A stretch of DNA of 64,000 bases, taken from SIG587 sp045544035. GTDB taxonomy: Bacteria > Bacillota > Clostridia > Oscillospirales > Acutalibacteraceae. Positions within the stretch are counted from its first letter, which is position 1; each line of letters begins with the position of its first letter. Position numbers and translations under genes: made by a program. The notes beneath the pieces are model-generated. The model had not been told where the DNA came from. It ran no database searches and saw only the letters and a program-made list of their open reading frames with translations. The stretch is from contig JAZPYE010000017.1 of NCBI GenBank assembly GCA_045544035.1, positions 62,001 through 126,000 on the forward strand. The letters run 5' to 3'. Below, in pieces: positions 32,661-41,442 of this stretch.

Positions 32661-33608
32661 ATGTATATTTTAGGTTTTGATATTGGCGGAACAAAATGTG
32701 CGGTAATAACCGCCCAATGGGATGGTGAGAACATTTCTCTGCTTAAAAAAGAAAAATGTCCCACCGACCTTTCAGTTTCACCAAAAGAAATGATTGATAG
32801 GCTGATTAGTTTAGCCGACACTATTTTGGTACAAAAACCTGATGCTATTGGTATATCTTGCGGTGGACCGCTTAATTCCGAAAAAGGTGTCATTCTTGGC
32901 CCGCCCAATCTTCCCGGTTGGGATAATGTTCCTATTGTAGAGCAAATTGAACGGCATTACAAAACCACCGTTAAATTACAAAACGATGCCAACGCCTGTG
33001 CGGTTGCAGAGTGGAAATTCGGTGCAGGTAAAGGATGCCGAAATATGGCATTTCTCACCTTTGGCACCGGTCTTGGCGCAGGATTGATTTTAAATGGCAA
33101 GCTATATTGCGGCACTAACGATAACGCCGGCGAAGTGGGACACGTCCGCCTTGAAAAATTCGGTCCCATTGGTTATGGAAAACAAGGTTCTTTTGAAGGC
33201 TTTTGCAGTGGTGGCGGTATCGCCCAGCTTGGATATTCAATGGCTTTGGAAAAAGTTCAAGGTGGAAGCTACCCTCTTTATTTTCAAAAAGAAATGACCT
33301 TAAAGGATGTATCTGCCAAAACGATTGCTGATGCCGCCGATGCCGGAGATGAAACTGCATTAGAGGTGTATCGAATTTGCGGCGAATATTTAGGAAGGGG
33401 ATTGTCAATTTTAATAGACATATTAAATCCTGAAACAATCGTAATTGGCAGTATCTTTGGCAGGTCTCATAACCTGCTTTGGCCAAGCACACAATTAGCA
33501 ATTAAGAAAGAAGCGCTTTCTGCTTCCAGCGATGTTTGTCGTGTTGTAGCCGCAGAGTTGGGCGAGCAAATCGGAGATTATGCAGCCATTGCCACTGCAA
33601 TTATATGA
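32661..33608 (+). CDS. ROK-family sugar kinase
   Basis: 315 residues. ATP-binding DIGGTKCA at the N-terminus, the sugar-binding/catalytic segment LQNDANACAVAEW and FGTGLGAGLILNG. The usual ROK zinc motif (CxCGxxGC) after the EVGHVRL histidine is absent; the region reads KQGSFEGFCSGG. Given the mannosidase just upstream (one base between genes), mannose is a plausible substrate, but fructose, glucose or N-acetyl sugars fit the family as well. Confidence 0.88.
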   Translation: MYILGFDIGGTKCAVITAQWDGENISLLKKEKCPTDLSVSPKEMIDRLISLADTILVQKPDAIGISCGGPLNSEKGVILGPPNLPGWDNVPIVEQIERHYKTTVKLQNDANACAVAEWKFGAGKGCRNMAFLTFGTGLGAGLILNGKLYCGTNDNAGEVGHVRLEKFGPIGYGKQGSFEGFCSGGGIAQLGYSMALEKVQGGSYPLYFQKEMTLKDVSAKTIADAADAGDETALEVYRICGEYLGRGLSILIDILNPETIVIGSIFGRSHNLLWPSTQLAIKKEALSASSDVCRVVAAELGEQIGDYAAIATAII

Positions 33609-33616
33609 GGTGAATT

Positions 33617-34243
33617 ATGATGAAAGAATTATTGGAACGATATCCTTCTTTAACAGTTTGTGAGCAGGAAATCAAACTTGCCGCACAAGCACTAATTACC
33701 TGTTATAAGTCAAATAACAAGGTGCTCACCTGTGGAAATGGGGGCAGTTGTGCCGATGCTGACCATATTGTTGGAGAACTTATGAAGGGCTTTCTTAAAA
33801 AAAGACCGTTATCAACAACAAAAAAGGAAAAAATGAAAACATATTTTCCTGATTTGGATGACGACATTTTAAACAGTTTGCAAGAAGGTCTGCCTGCAGT
33901 TTCATTGTGTTCCCTCACAGCGCTTAACACCGCATTTTGTAATGATGTTAACCCTGAATTTATGTATGCTCAAGCAGTGTTAGGCCTAGGAAATGTTAGT
34001 GATGTGCTGATATGTTTAAGCACTTCGGGAAATTCAAAGAATGTTTGCGCTGCTGCTAAAATTGCTAAAGCACAAGGTATTTTTGTAATTGGAATGACCG
34101 GTAAAAACGGCGGAAAACTGTCTGCCATTGCCGATGTTTGCATTTGTGTTCCCGAAAGCGAAACATTCAAGGTGCAAGAACTGCATTTGCCGGTGTATCA
34201 TTATCTATGTGCCACCGTTGAAAATGAGTTTTTTGAAAATTAA
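33617..34243 (+). CDS. SIS-domain isomerase, GmhA-like
   Basis: 208 residues. The phospho-sugar-binding segments CGNGGSCADADHIVGEL and CLSTSGNSKNV are those of phosphoheptose isomerases (GmhA). There are no heptose-synthesis genes (gmhB, hldE) nearby, and the gene is the third of the mannosidase operon, so it may isomerise mannose 6-phosphate or a related phosphosugar instead (inference). The stretch KKRPLSTTKKEKMKTYF between the two binding blocks is long for GmhA. Confidence 0.83.
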   Translation: MMKELLERYPSLTVCEQEIKLAAQALITCYKSNNKVLTCGNGGSCADADHIVGELMKGFLKKRPLSTTKKEKMKTYFPDLDDDILNSLQEGLPAVSLCSLTALNTAFCNDVNPEFMYAQAVLGLGNVSDVLICLSTSGNSKNVCAAAKIAKAQGIFVIGMTGKNGGKLSAIADVCICVPESETFKVQELHLPVYHYLCATVENEFFEN

Positions 34244-34248
34244 TTAAC

Positions 34249-34279
34249 AAAAGGCTTGACCGATTGGTCAAGCCTTTTG
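34249..34279. terminator. Bidirectional terminator of the mannosidase operon and spoVAC
   Basis: CAAAAGGCTTGACC pairs with GGTCAAGCCTTTTG around GATT; T-rich on both sides. Confidence 0.8.
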
Positions 34280-34281
34280 TG

Positions 34282-34722
34282 TTAGAATAATGTTGTAATC
34301 CAATAAACAATCCCATAAATAACACTCGCTGCTACGCCGTAGGCAATAACAGGCCCTGCGATTTTAAAGATGTTTGCACCCACACCTAAAACAAATCCCT
34401 CTCGTTTAAATTCAATGGCGGGGGCAGTTACAGCGTTTGAAAAACCGGTTATGGGCACTAGTGTGCCTGCGCCTGCAAATTTGGCGATGTTATCAAAAAC
34501 CTTTAGTCCCGTAAGCAATGCCGCAATAAAAATCAGAGTTGCAGGCACCGCCATTTTAACCACATCCTCGCTAAATCCCAAGGCTTCATACAGCTCCTTA
34601 AAAAGCTGACCTATTACACAAACAAAACCGCCGATAACAAAAGCAAAAAAACCGTTTTTCAGTTTCTTTGAATTGGGGGATGCTTTTTTAACAAGTGATG
34701 AATATTCCTTTTTATCTATCAT
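34282..34722 (-). CDS. spoVAC: Stage V sporulation protein AC
   Basis: 146 residues, near the usual 150. Polar N-terminus (DKKEYSSLVKKASPN), then membrane segments and the SpoVAC/SpoVAE core motif FKREGFVLGVGANIFKIAG. SpoVAC is the mechanosensitive membrane part of the DPA channel. It stands alone; spoVAD is at 25232-26236 on the same strand with accessory genes between them. The N-terminus argues for SpoVAC over its homologue SpoVAE. Confidence 0.88.
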   Translation of the reverse strand: MIDKKEYSSLVKKASPNSKKLKNGFFAFVIGGFVCVIGQLFKELYEALGFSEDVVKMAVPATLIFIAALLTGLKVFDNIAKFAGAGTLVPITGFSNAVTAPAIEFKREGFVLGVGANIFKIAGPVIAYGVAASVIYGIVYWITTLF

Positions 34723-34782
34723 AACAACACTCCTATGAATGTATTTTTTAACAAAATTTGCAAATTATACCCTTGAAATCGG

Positions 34783-34811
34783 TTGTAAATAAATTAAAAG
34801 TGTGTTAAAAT
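34783..34811 (+). promoter_or_regulatory. Promoter of the NSS symporter gene
   Basis: TTGTAA (34783-34788), 17 bases, TAAAAT (34806-34811). Confidence 0.6.
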
Positions 34812-34847
34812 AATTAAAGTTTGTTCTTTCGGGAGAGAAGTTTTAAA

Positions 34848-36203
34848 ATGAGCGAAAAAAGAAGTCAATTCACAGGAAAGTTAGGTTTTGTTTTGGCGGC
34901 GGCAGGCTCCGCAGTTGGCCTTGGCAACATTTGGCGCTTTCCTTACCTTGCCGCGAAATACGGCGGCGGAATTTTCCTGCTTGTATATATCATTTTAGCG
35001 GTCACCTTTGGCTTTGCGCTTATGTGCGCCGAAATTGCCATTGGCAGAAAAACAGGACAAAGCGCCATTGGCGCATTTAAAGCCCTTGATAAGCGCTTTT
35101 CCTTTATTGGTATTTTGGCATCGGTTGTGCCGATGATTATTTTGCCTTACTATTCGGTTATCGGCGGCTGGGTTACAAAATATTTTGCCGATTTTACCTT
35201 TGGTAAAGCAGGTCTTGCGGCGCAGGATGGTTATTTTGAAACCTTCATTGCAAAACCTTTTGAGCCGATTGTTTGGTTTTTTGTGTTTATCGGTCTTACT
35301 GCTCTCATTGTCCTTTTCGGCGTTGAAAAGGGAATAGAGAAGGTTAGCAAAATGATGATGCCTGTTCTCGTTGTGCTGACATTGTTTGTTGCAATTTATG
35401 CAATGTTTATGCCGGGCGCAATGGAAGGCGTTATCTACTATTTAAAGCCCGATTTTTCAAAATTCTCGGCTACAACGGTTCTCGCTGCAATGGGTCAGCT
35501 TTTCTATTCAATGTCCCTCGCAATGGGAATTATGATTACCTACGGCTCATATATGAAAAAGGATGTAAGTCTCGAAAGTTCGGTTAGAAATATTGAAATT
35601 TTTGACACCGGCATTGCGTTTTTAGCAGGCCTTATGGTAATTCCCTCTGTGTTTGCTTTTTCGGGTGGTGATGAGGCGGCTTTAGGTAAAGGCCCTGGTC
35701 TTATGTTCGTAACACTGCCAAAGGTTTTTGATAGTATGCCGGGCGGCTCTATAATTGGCGCAGTTTTTTTCTTACTTGTTTTCTTCGCGGCGCTGACCTC
35801 ATCAATTTCTCTTATGGAAACGGTTGTCTCAATTATAACCGATAAAACTAAACTTAACCGTAAGGTAACTTGTCTGCTTGTCTTTTTAGGTTGCGTAATT
35901 CTCGGCGCCTGTTCATCATTAGGCTTTGGCGTTTGGAGCAACATTTCGCTTTTCAATATGACAATTCTAGATATGTGCGATTTCCTTTCAAACAGCGTTT
36001 TAATGCCTATTGTGGCGCTGCTTACCTGCATATTTGTCGGCTTCGTTATCAAACCTAAAACTCTTTGTGATGAAATTGAAATAACAGGTAAATTTAAAAC
36101 TAAAAAGATGTTTAATGTTATTATTAAATATATTGCCCCTGTTTGCATTATCTTAATTCTTATTTCCTCCGTTTTGGATGCGCTGGGAATTGCTAAAATT
36201 TAA
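34848..36203 (+). CDS. Sodium-dependent symporter of the neurotransmitter:sodium family
   Basis: 451 residues, about eleven to twelve membrane segments. The unwound TM1 signature AAAGSAVGLGNIWRFPYLA is diagnostic of NSS/SNF transporters such as LeuT; bacterial members take up amino acids with Na+. Start at 34848 (GGGAG upstream); the frame extends to 34821 without a better site. HAD phosphatase follows after 13 bases. Confidence 0.93.
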   Translation: MSEKRSQFTGKLGFVLAAAGSAVGLGNIWRFPYLAAKYGGGIFLLVYIILAVTFGFALMCAEIAIGRKTGQSAIGAFKALDKRFSFIGILASVVPMIILPYYSVIGGWVTKYFADFTFGKAGLAAQDGYFETFIAKPFEPIVWFFVFIGLTALIVLFGVEKGIEKVSKMMMPVLVVLTLFVAIYAMFMPGAMEGVIYYLKPDFSKFSATTVLAAMGQLFYSMSLAMGIMITYGSYMKKDVSLESSVRNIEIFDTGIAFLAGLMVIPSVFAFSGGDEAALGKGPGLMFVTLPKVFDSMPGGSIIGAVFFLLVFFAALTSSISLMETVVSIITDKTKLNRKVTCLLVFLGCVILGACSSLGFGVWSNISLFNMTILDMCDFLSNSVLMPIVALLTCIFVGFVIKPKTLCDEIEITGKFKTKKMFNVIIKYIAPVCIILILISSVLDALGIAKI

Positions 36204-36216
36204 AGGAGAAAATTTT

Positions 36217-36990
36217 ATGAAAGAGGTCTTAAATAAAAAAGGTTTCATTTGCGATATGGATGGTGTTATCTACCATGGCAACCGCATTTTAGATGGTGTG
36301 GCAGATTTCGTTAACTGGCTTCAGGAAAATGATAAGGAGTTTGTTTTTCTAACCAATTCTTCCGAACGCACTCCCCACGAGCTTAGCATGAAGCTTGGTA
36401 GAATGGGGCTGAATGTCGATGCCGACCATTTTTATACAAGCGCAATGGCTACTGCCGAATTTTTGAGCACACAAAAGCCCGGTTGCACTGCCTATGTTAT
36501 CGGCGAAGCCGCCCTCACAAAGGCGCTTTATGACCACGGAATTTATATGAACGATGTTAACCCTGACTATGTCGTTGTGGGAGAAACACGTACATATAGC
36601 TTTGAGAAAATTGAGAAGGCAATTAACCTTGTTCGCGCAGGTGCAAAGCTTATTGGTACTAATCCCGACATCACCGGCCCCACCGAAAAGGGAATTATGC
36701 CTGCCACCGGTGCGCTCATTGCTCCAATTGAAATTGCAACGAGTAAAAAGGCTTATTTTGTTGGCAAGCCCAATCCCTTAATGCTGCGCCACGGCCTTAA
36801 AAAAATCAACTGCCACAGTGAGGAAATTGCATTCATAGGAGACCGAATGGACACCGACATTATCGCAGGTATTGAATCAAATGTTGACACCGTGCTTGTG
36901 CTTTCGGGCGTTACCTCTCTTGAAGATATCAACCTTTTCCCATACCGCCCAAAATACATTTACAAGGGTATTTGGGAACTTCTGAAATAA
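36217..36990 (+). CDS. HAD-superfamily IIA phosphatase, NagD-like
   Basis: 257 residues. Nucleophile motif CDMDGVIYHGN, FLTNSSERT as motif II, and FIGDRMDTDI as motif IV. NagD-type enzymes dephosphorylate small phosphosugars and nucleotides in the cytoplasm; the physiological substrate cannot be read from the sequence. Start at 36217 with AAAGGAG; co-transcribed with the symporter. Confidence 0.9.
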   Translation: MKEVLNKKGFICDMDGVIYHGNRILDGVADFVNWLQENDKEFVFLTNSSERTPHELSMKLGRMGLNVDADHFYTSAMATAEFLSTQKPGCTAYVIGEAALTKALYDHGIYMNDVNPDYVVVGETRTYSFEKIEKAINLVRAGAKLIGTNPDITGPTEKGIMPATGALIAPIEIATSKKAYFVGKPNPLMLRHGLKKINCHSEEIAFIGDRMDTDIIAGIESNVDTVLVLSGVTSLEDINLFPYRPKYIYKGIWELLK

Positions 36991-36993
36991 TTT

Positions 36994-37029
36994 AAAAGCC
37001 GATTGGTTTTTTGAACCAATCGGCTTTTA
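36994..37029. terminator. Bidirectional terminator between nagD-like gene and aspS
   Basis: AAAAGCCGATTGGTT pairs with AACCAATCGGCTTTT; both sides T/A rich. It ends both converging operons. Confidence 0.85.
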
Positions 37030-37034
37030 ATATT

Positions 37035-38822
37035 TTAGTCTTTCTTTTCGCTGATAACAGCGATGGACAGTTCGGTGAGCTGTTTTTCATCAACAGGGGA
37101 TGGAGCGCCACTCATAAGTTCGGAGGAGTTTGAAACCTTGGGGAAGGCGATAACATCGCGAAGGGAATCGCAACCGCACATAATCATCGCAATTCGGTCA
37201 AGACCAATTCCCATGCCACCGTGGGGCGGTGCGCCGAAATGATAAGCATCAACAAGGAAGCCAAATTTTTCTTCAATTTCCTTATCGGTAAGACCCAAAG
37301 CGCTAAACATTTTCTTTTGAAGCTCAGGGTCACTGATTCTGATTGAACCGCTGGAAAGCTCAACACCGTTTAAAACCAGGTCATAAGCCTTGGCAAATAC
37401 CTTTTCGGGGGCGGTGTCTAAAAATTCAATGCACTCATCAAGAGGGGAAGTGAAGGGGTGGTGCATTGCATCATAGTTTCCTGTCTCTTCGTTATATTCA
37501 AAGAAGGGGAACTCGGTAATCCAAAGGAAGTTAAAGGTATCAGGGATAATATCAAGCTTTTTAGCAACATTAAGGCGGAGTGCTCCAAGAACGGGCAGGG
37601 TAACCTTTGCTTTATCGGCAATGATAAGGATAACATCGCCCTGACTAGCCCCCATACGCTCTAAAATAGCGCTCATTTCATCCTCAGTCATAAATTTGGC
37701 AAAGGAGCAGTTGGGTGTTTGGTCAGCCCAGCGAATGAATGCAAGGCCCTTTGCGCCAATTCCACGGGCAGCTTCGGTTAACTTATCAATTTCTTTTCTG
37801 GTTAAAACTGATGCACTGTTTTTGGCATTTATTGCTCTAACCGTGCCGCCGTTTTTAACGGTGTCGGCAAAAACGGAAAAGCCACAATTTTCAACCAAAT
37901 CCGAAATATCGGTAATCTTCATTTCAAAGCGTGTATCGGGCTTGTCTGAACCGTAGGAATTCATTGCCTCGGTGTAGGTAAGGCGGGGAAGCGGTGTAGG
38001 AATGTCCACATTTAAAACATCCTTAAAAAGGCGCTTAACAAAGCCTTCACCTAAACTTAAAATATCCTCAATGTCAACAAATGACATTTCAAGGTCAATT
38101 TGTGTAAATTCGGGCTGGCGGTCGGCACGCAGGTCCTCATCTCTATAGCAACGGGCAATTTGCATATAGCGGTCAAAGCCCGAAAGCATTAAAAGCTGTT
38201 TGTACATTTGCGGGGACTGAGGCAGTGCGAAAAAGCTTCCACCGTGAACGCGGGAGGGAACAAGGTAGTCTCTGGCACCCTCGGGTGTTGATTTAATAAG
38301 GGTTGGGGTTTCAATTTCAATGAAGCCGTTTTCATCAAAATAATCCCTTGTAACCTTGGCAATGCGGTGGCGGGTTAAAATATTGTTTTGTAAATTTGAA
38401 CGCCTTAAGTCAAGATAACGGTATTTAAGGCGAAGTTCCTCGTTAGCGTTGGAATCGGTTAAAATTTCAAAGGGAGGCGTAACACTTTGCCCCAGAACAC
38501 TAAGAGTGTCAACTGCAATTTCAATTTCACCGGTGGGGATTTCGTTATTAATGGAGGAGCGAACCCTTACAGTGCCCTTTGCCATTAAAACAAATTCACT
38601 GCGAATTTCAAATGCTTTACTGAAAATTTCGGGAGTGGTGTCCTGGTCAAAGGCAAGCTGAACAATGCCTGTGCGGTCTCTCAAATCAATGAAAATAAGG
38701 GAGCCTAAGTCTCTTTGGCGTTGAACCCAACCTGCAACAGTAACGGTTTTGCCCGCATCTTCGCGGCGAAGTGTTCCGCAATAAACACTGCGGCGAAGCT
38801 CGCCCATTTTATCAAGTTTCAT
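37035..38822 (-). CDS. aspS: Aspartate-tRNA ligase
   Basis: 595 residues, bacterial type. N-terminal OB anticodon domain (VTVAGWVQRQRDLG), class II core with motif 2 (CYRDEDLRADRQPEFTQ), the GAD insertion and motif 3 (GMGIGLDRIAM). Last gene of the minD-mgsA-hisS-aspS run, 12 bases after hisS. Whether it also charges tRNA-Asn cannot be judged from this window. Confidence 0.97.
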   Translation of the reverse strand: MKLDKMGELRRSVYCGTLRREDAGKTVTVAGWVQRQRDLGSLIFIDLRDRTGIVQLAFDQDTTPEIFSKAFEIRSEFVLMAKGTVRVRSSINNEIPTGEIEIAVDTLSVLGQSVTPPFEILTDSNANEELRLKYRYLDLRRSNLQNNILTRHRIAKVTRDYFDENGFIEIETPTLIKSTPEGARDYLVPSRVHGGSFFALPQSPQMYKQLLMLSGFDRYMQIARCYRDEDLRADRQPEFTQIDLEMSFVDIEDILSLGEGFVKRLFKDVLNVDIPTPLPRLTYTEAMNSYGSDKPDTRFEMKITDISDLVENCGFSVFADTVKNGGTVRAINAKNSASVLTRKEIDKLTEAARGIGAKGLAFIRWADQTPNCSFAKFMTEDEMSAILERMGASQGDVILIIADKAKVTLPVLGALRLNVAKKLDIIPDTFNFLWITEFPFFEYNEETGNYDAMHHPFTSPLDECIEFLDTAPEKVFAKAYDLVLNGVELSSGSIRISDPELQKKMFSALGLTDKEIEEKFGFLVDAYHFGAPPHGGMGIGLDRIAMIMCGCDSLRDVIAFPKVSNSSELMSGAPSPVDEKQLTELSIAVISEKKD

Positions 38823-38834
38823 AAGTTTTCTCCT

Positions 38835-40139
38835 TTAAAGAATAGAGTTTTCAAGAGAGCCCAGTGCGCTGTTTTTAAGTGCATCATAAAGCGCTTCAAC
38901 TAATTTATCAAGGTCAACCTCTTTGGTTTCGGAATTTGACATATCCTTAAGAATTGCCTTGTTGTTGTTAAGTTCATCATCGCCTAAAACCACCAGGAAT
39001 TTTGCACCGATTTTGTTGGCAAAACGCATTTGTGCCTTAAGGCCGCGTCCGCTGATTTCGCTTTGAGCGCAAAAACCTTCAGCACGAAGCTTTGTACAAA
39101 GTTCACTTGCCTTAACTGCGGCAGCATTTCCCACCACGGAAATGAACAAATCGCAGGTTTTAGGCTCGGGTAGGGTAACACCCTCGCTTTCCAGCACCAG
39201 CATCAGTCGCTCAATGCCCATTCCAAAGCCCAGTGCAGGCACTGCAGGACCACCCATTTGGGAAACAAGGCCATCATAACGGCCGCCGCCGCAAACGGTG
39301 CCCTGTGCGCCGATTGAGTTTGAAACAAATTCAAAAACGGTTCTTGTGTAGTAATCAAGACCTCTTACAATGTGGGGATTAACGGTGTAGGCAATGCCCA
39401 TTGCATTAAGGTGTGATTTAACACCCTCAAAGTGGGCTGCACAGTCATCACAAAGGAAATCCACCATAACGGGAGCATTCTTTGCAATTTCACTGCAAAC
39501 GGGAGATTTACAGTCTAAAATACGCATAGGATTGCGGTCAAGTCTATCCTTGCAGGTTTCACAAAGATTATCCTTTTGTGCTTCGAAAAATTCCTTTAAA
39601 GCAGCGTGATATTTCTTTCTGCACTCTGGGCAACCGATGGAGTTGATTTGGAGGGATAACTTTGAAACACCAAGACCATTTAAAACGCTTTTTGCAAGGG
39701 AAATAACCTCGGCATCGGCGGCAGGTTCACCTGCTCCAAAGCATTCAACACCAAACTGGTGAAATTCACGAAGCCGGCCTGCCTGGGGCTTTTCATAACG
39801 GTAACAGCCACCTATGTAGCAAACCTTCAGTGGCAGAGCACCGTTAACAAGACCTTTTTCAATGGCGCTTCTTACAACGCCAGCGGTCAGCTCCGGGCGA
39901 AGGGTTATGGAACGACCACCCTTGTCATCAAAGGTGTACATTTCCTTTTGAACAACATCGGTGGTGTCACCAACACTGCGGTTAAAAACCTCGGTATGCT
40001 CAAAAACGGGTACACGTATTTCTTTAAAACCGTAAAGTCGAGAGGTTTCAAGCATAAATTTTTCAACCTCTTGCCATTTATAACTGTCATCGGGCAGAAT
40101 ATCGCAGGTGCCTTTAACGGCACGGTTGGTTTCAGCCAT
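38835..40139 (-). CDS. hisS: Histidine-tRNA ligase
   Basis: 434 residues. Class II core with the histidine-specific segments RGLDYYTRTVFEF and the C-terminal anticodon-binding domain; a CxxC-type knuckle (CETCKDRL) is in the insertion domain. Start at 40139 with GGGAGTG upstream; the GTG at 40148 overlaps that site. hisS-aspS pairing is common in Firmicutes; no T-box is seen in the short leader. Confidence 0.96.
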   Translation of the reverse strand: MAETNRAVKGTCDILPDDSYKWQEVEKFMLETSRLYGFKEIRVPVFEHTEVFNRSVGDTTDVVQKEMYTFDDKGGRSITLRPELTAGVVRSAIEKGLVNGALPLKVCYIGGCYRYEKPQAGRLREFHQFGVECFGAGEPAADAEVISLAKSVLNGLGVSKLSLQINSIGCPECRKKYHAALKEFFEAQKDNLCETCKDRLDRNPMRILDCKSPVCSEIAKNAPVMVDFLCDDCAAHFEGVKSHLNAMGIAYTVNPHIVRGLDYYTRTVFEFVSNSIGAQGTVCGGGRYDGLVSQMGGPAVPALGFGMGIERLMLVLESEGVTLPEPKTCDLFISVVGNAAAVKASELCTKLRAEGFCAQSEISGRGLKAQMRFANKIGAKFLVVLGDDELNNNKAILKDMSNSETKEVDLDKLVEALYDALKNSALGSLENSIL

Positions 40140-40165
40140 AAATTTCACTCCCTATTCATAACACT

Positions 40166-40189
40166 GTCCGACTCCGGTAAGAGTCGGAC
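40166..40189. other. Hairpin between mgsA and hisS
   Basis: GTCCGACTC (40166-40174) pairs perfectly with GAGTCGGAC (40181-40189). On the coding (minus) strand no T run follows, so readthrough into hisS is expected; it may tune hisS expression or protect the message. Confidence 0.5.
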
Positions 40190-40204
40190 TGAAAAAATTT
40201 ATAA

Positions 40205-40606
40205 TTAGTTGTTGCGCAAAATATCGCGCCAATCAAGGTCACCGCGTTCAAGACCGTGAATTAAAACTTCAGCCGTGGCAATGTTGGTGGCAACAGGAAT
40301 GTTGTGAACATCGCAAAGGTGTAAAAGCACCTGAACATCAGGGTCGTTGGGGCGGGGATTTAAGGGGTCACGGAAAAGAAGAAGCAGGTCAATTTCACCA
40401 CAGGCAATGCGAGATGCAATTTGCTGTGTGCCGCCCTGTGCGCCGGCTAAAAAACGGGCAATTTCAAGGCCCGTTGCTTCACTAACGGTTTTTCCCGTTG
40501 TGCCTGTTGCAAGCAGGTTGTGACGGCTTAAAATACCGCAGTAAGCAATACAAAACTGAACCATAAGTTCTTTTTTCGCGTCGTGTGCTATGAGTGCAAT
40601 GTTCAT
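40205..40606 (-). CDS. mgsA: Methylglyoxal synthase
   Basis: 133 residues. Converts dihydroxyacetone phosphate to methylglyoxal. The motifs IALIAHDAKK, ATGTTGKT, GGTQQIA and FRDPLNPRPNDPD are intact, including the catalytic aspartates. In Clostridia the gene often ends the mre/min/rodA cluster, as it does here after minD. Confidence 0.95.
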   Translation of the reverse strand: MNIALIAHDAKKELMVQFCIAYCGILSRHNLLATGTTGKTVSEATGLEIARFLAGAQGGTQQIASRIACGEIDLLLLFRDPLNPRPNDPDVQVLLHLCDVHNIPVATNIATAEVLIHGLERGDLDWRDILRNN

Positions 40607-40633
40607 TTTGGTTTCCTTTCGTTTAAATTGTGC

Positions 40634-41374
40634 TTAGATTTTCTTTGGCTTTGGAAGGCGTACCTTTTCGCCATCTAAACGCCTTGAAATGCGTTTGAGG
40701 GCTTTAAATGCACTGCCTTTATTTACAGGACGGCCGACTGCAACCGCACAGGCTAAGTGCTCACAAAAAGGAACAATGCCTGCAAGCTGAATCCCCGTCT
40801 TATCAATGGAATCATCAATGTTTTTATAAACACCGCTTCGAACAAGTCTAAGGTTAAATTTGTTTAAAATCATTCTGACATTATCCGAAAACTCTGCAAT
40901 TCTTTCTCCAACGCCTGCCGCATCACGAATGCAAACTACATCGGGGTTAACAACGATGAGGTGCATTGTTTCCTTGGGCAGTGCGGCGGCAAGAGAAAAA
41001 TCAATGCCTGCAGGGAAGTCAAAAATAACAATGTCATAAATTTCGGCAACCTCCTTTGCAAAGGAGGCAAAGGAGAAGGTGTCAATTTTATTTGTATCGG
41101 TGGGGGCAGCCAAAAGGTGGAAGGTTTTGAATTTTTTGTCCTTCACCGTGCAAACGCTGTCTTCAAGAGGCTTTCCAAGTAAAACATCGCTTAAATCAAA
41201 AACCAATTCTTCGCTTAAACCGAGCATTAAATCAAGGCAACGAAGCCCTGCATCCATATCAACAAGCAAAACGCTTTTGCTCGGCGCAAAGGCACAGGCA
41301 AGACCTGAACTGAATGAGGATTTTCCAACGCCCCCCTTACCTGAGGTGACGGCGAAAACCTTACCCATAGACAT
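40634..41374 (-). CDS. minD: MinD-type septum-site ATPase
   Basis: 246 residues. Deviant Walker A KGGVGKSS at the N-terminus, switch I DMDAGLRCLDLMLG and Walker B IVIFDFPAG. The C-terminus (LKRISRRLDGEKV) could form the short amphipathic membrane helix of MinD. No minC or minE gene is next to it, although it sits in the mre cell-shape cluster where they usually are, so identity as MinD rather than another MinD/FlhG-like ATPase is probable but not proven. Confidence 0.8.
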   Translation of the reverse strand: MSMGKVFAVTSGKGGVGKSSFSSGLACAFAPSKSVLLVDMDAGLRCLDLMLGLSEELVFDLSDVLLGKPLEDSVCTVKDKKFKTFHLLAAPTDTNKIDTFSFASFAKEVAEIYDIVIFDFPAGIDFSLAAALPKETMHLIVVNPDVVCIRDAAGVGERIAEFSDNVRMILNKFNLRLVRSGVYKNIDDSIDKTGIQLAGIVPFCEHLACAVAVGRPVNKGSAFKALKRISRRLDGEKVRLPKPKKI

Positions 41375-41411
41375 TTTACCCCCTCTTATATATAAAATAA
41401 TAATATAGTAA

Positions 41412-41439
41412 ATTTTAACATAAAGAGCCGAAAAGTCAA
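41412..41439 (-). promoter_or_regulatory. Promoter before minD
   Basis: On the minus strand TTGACT (41439-41434), 16 bases, TAAAAT (41417-41412), in the 68-base gap after mrdA. It would let minD-mgsA-hisS-aspS be transcribed independently. Confidence 0.6.
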
Positions 41440-41442
41440 GAA

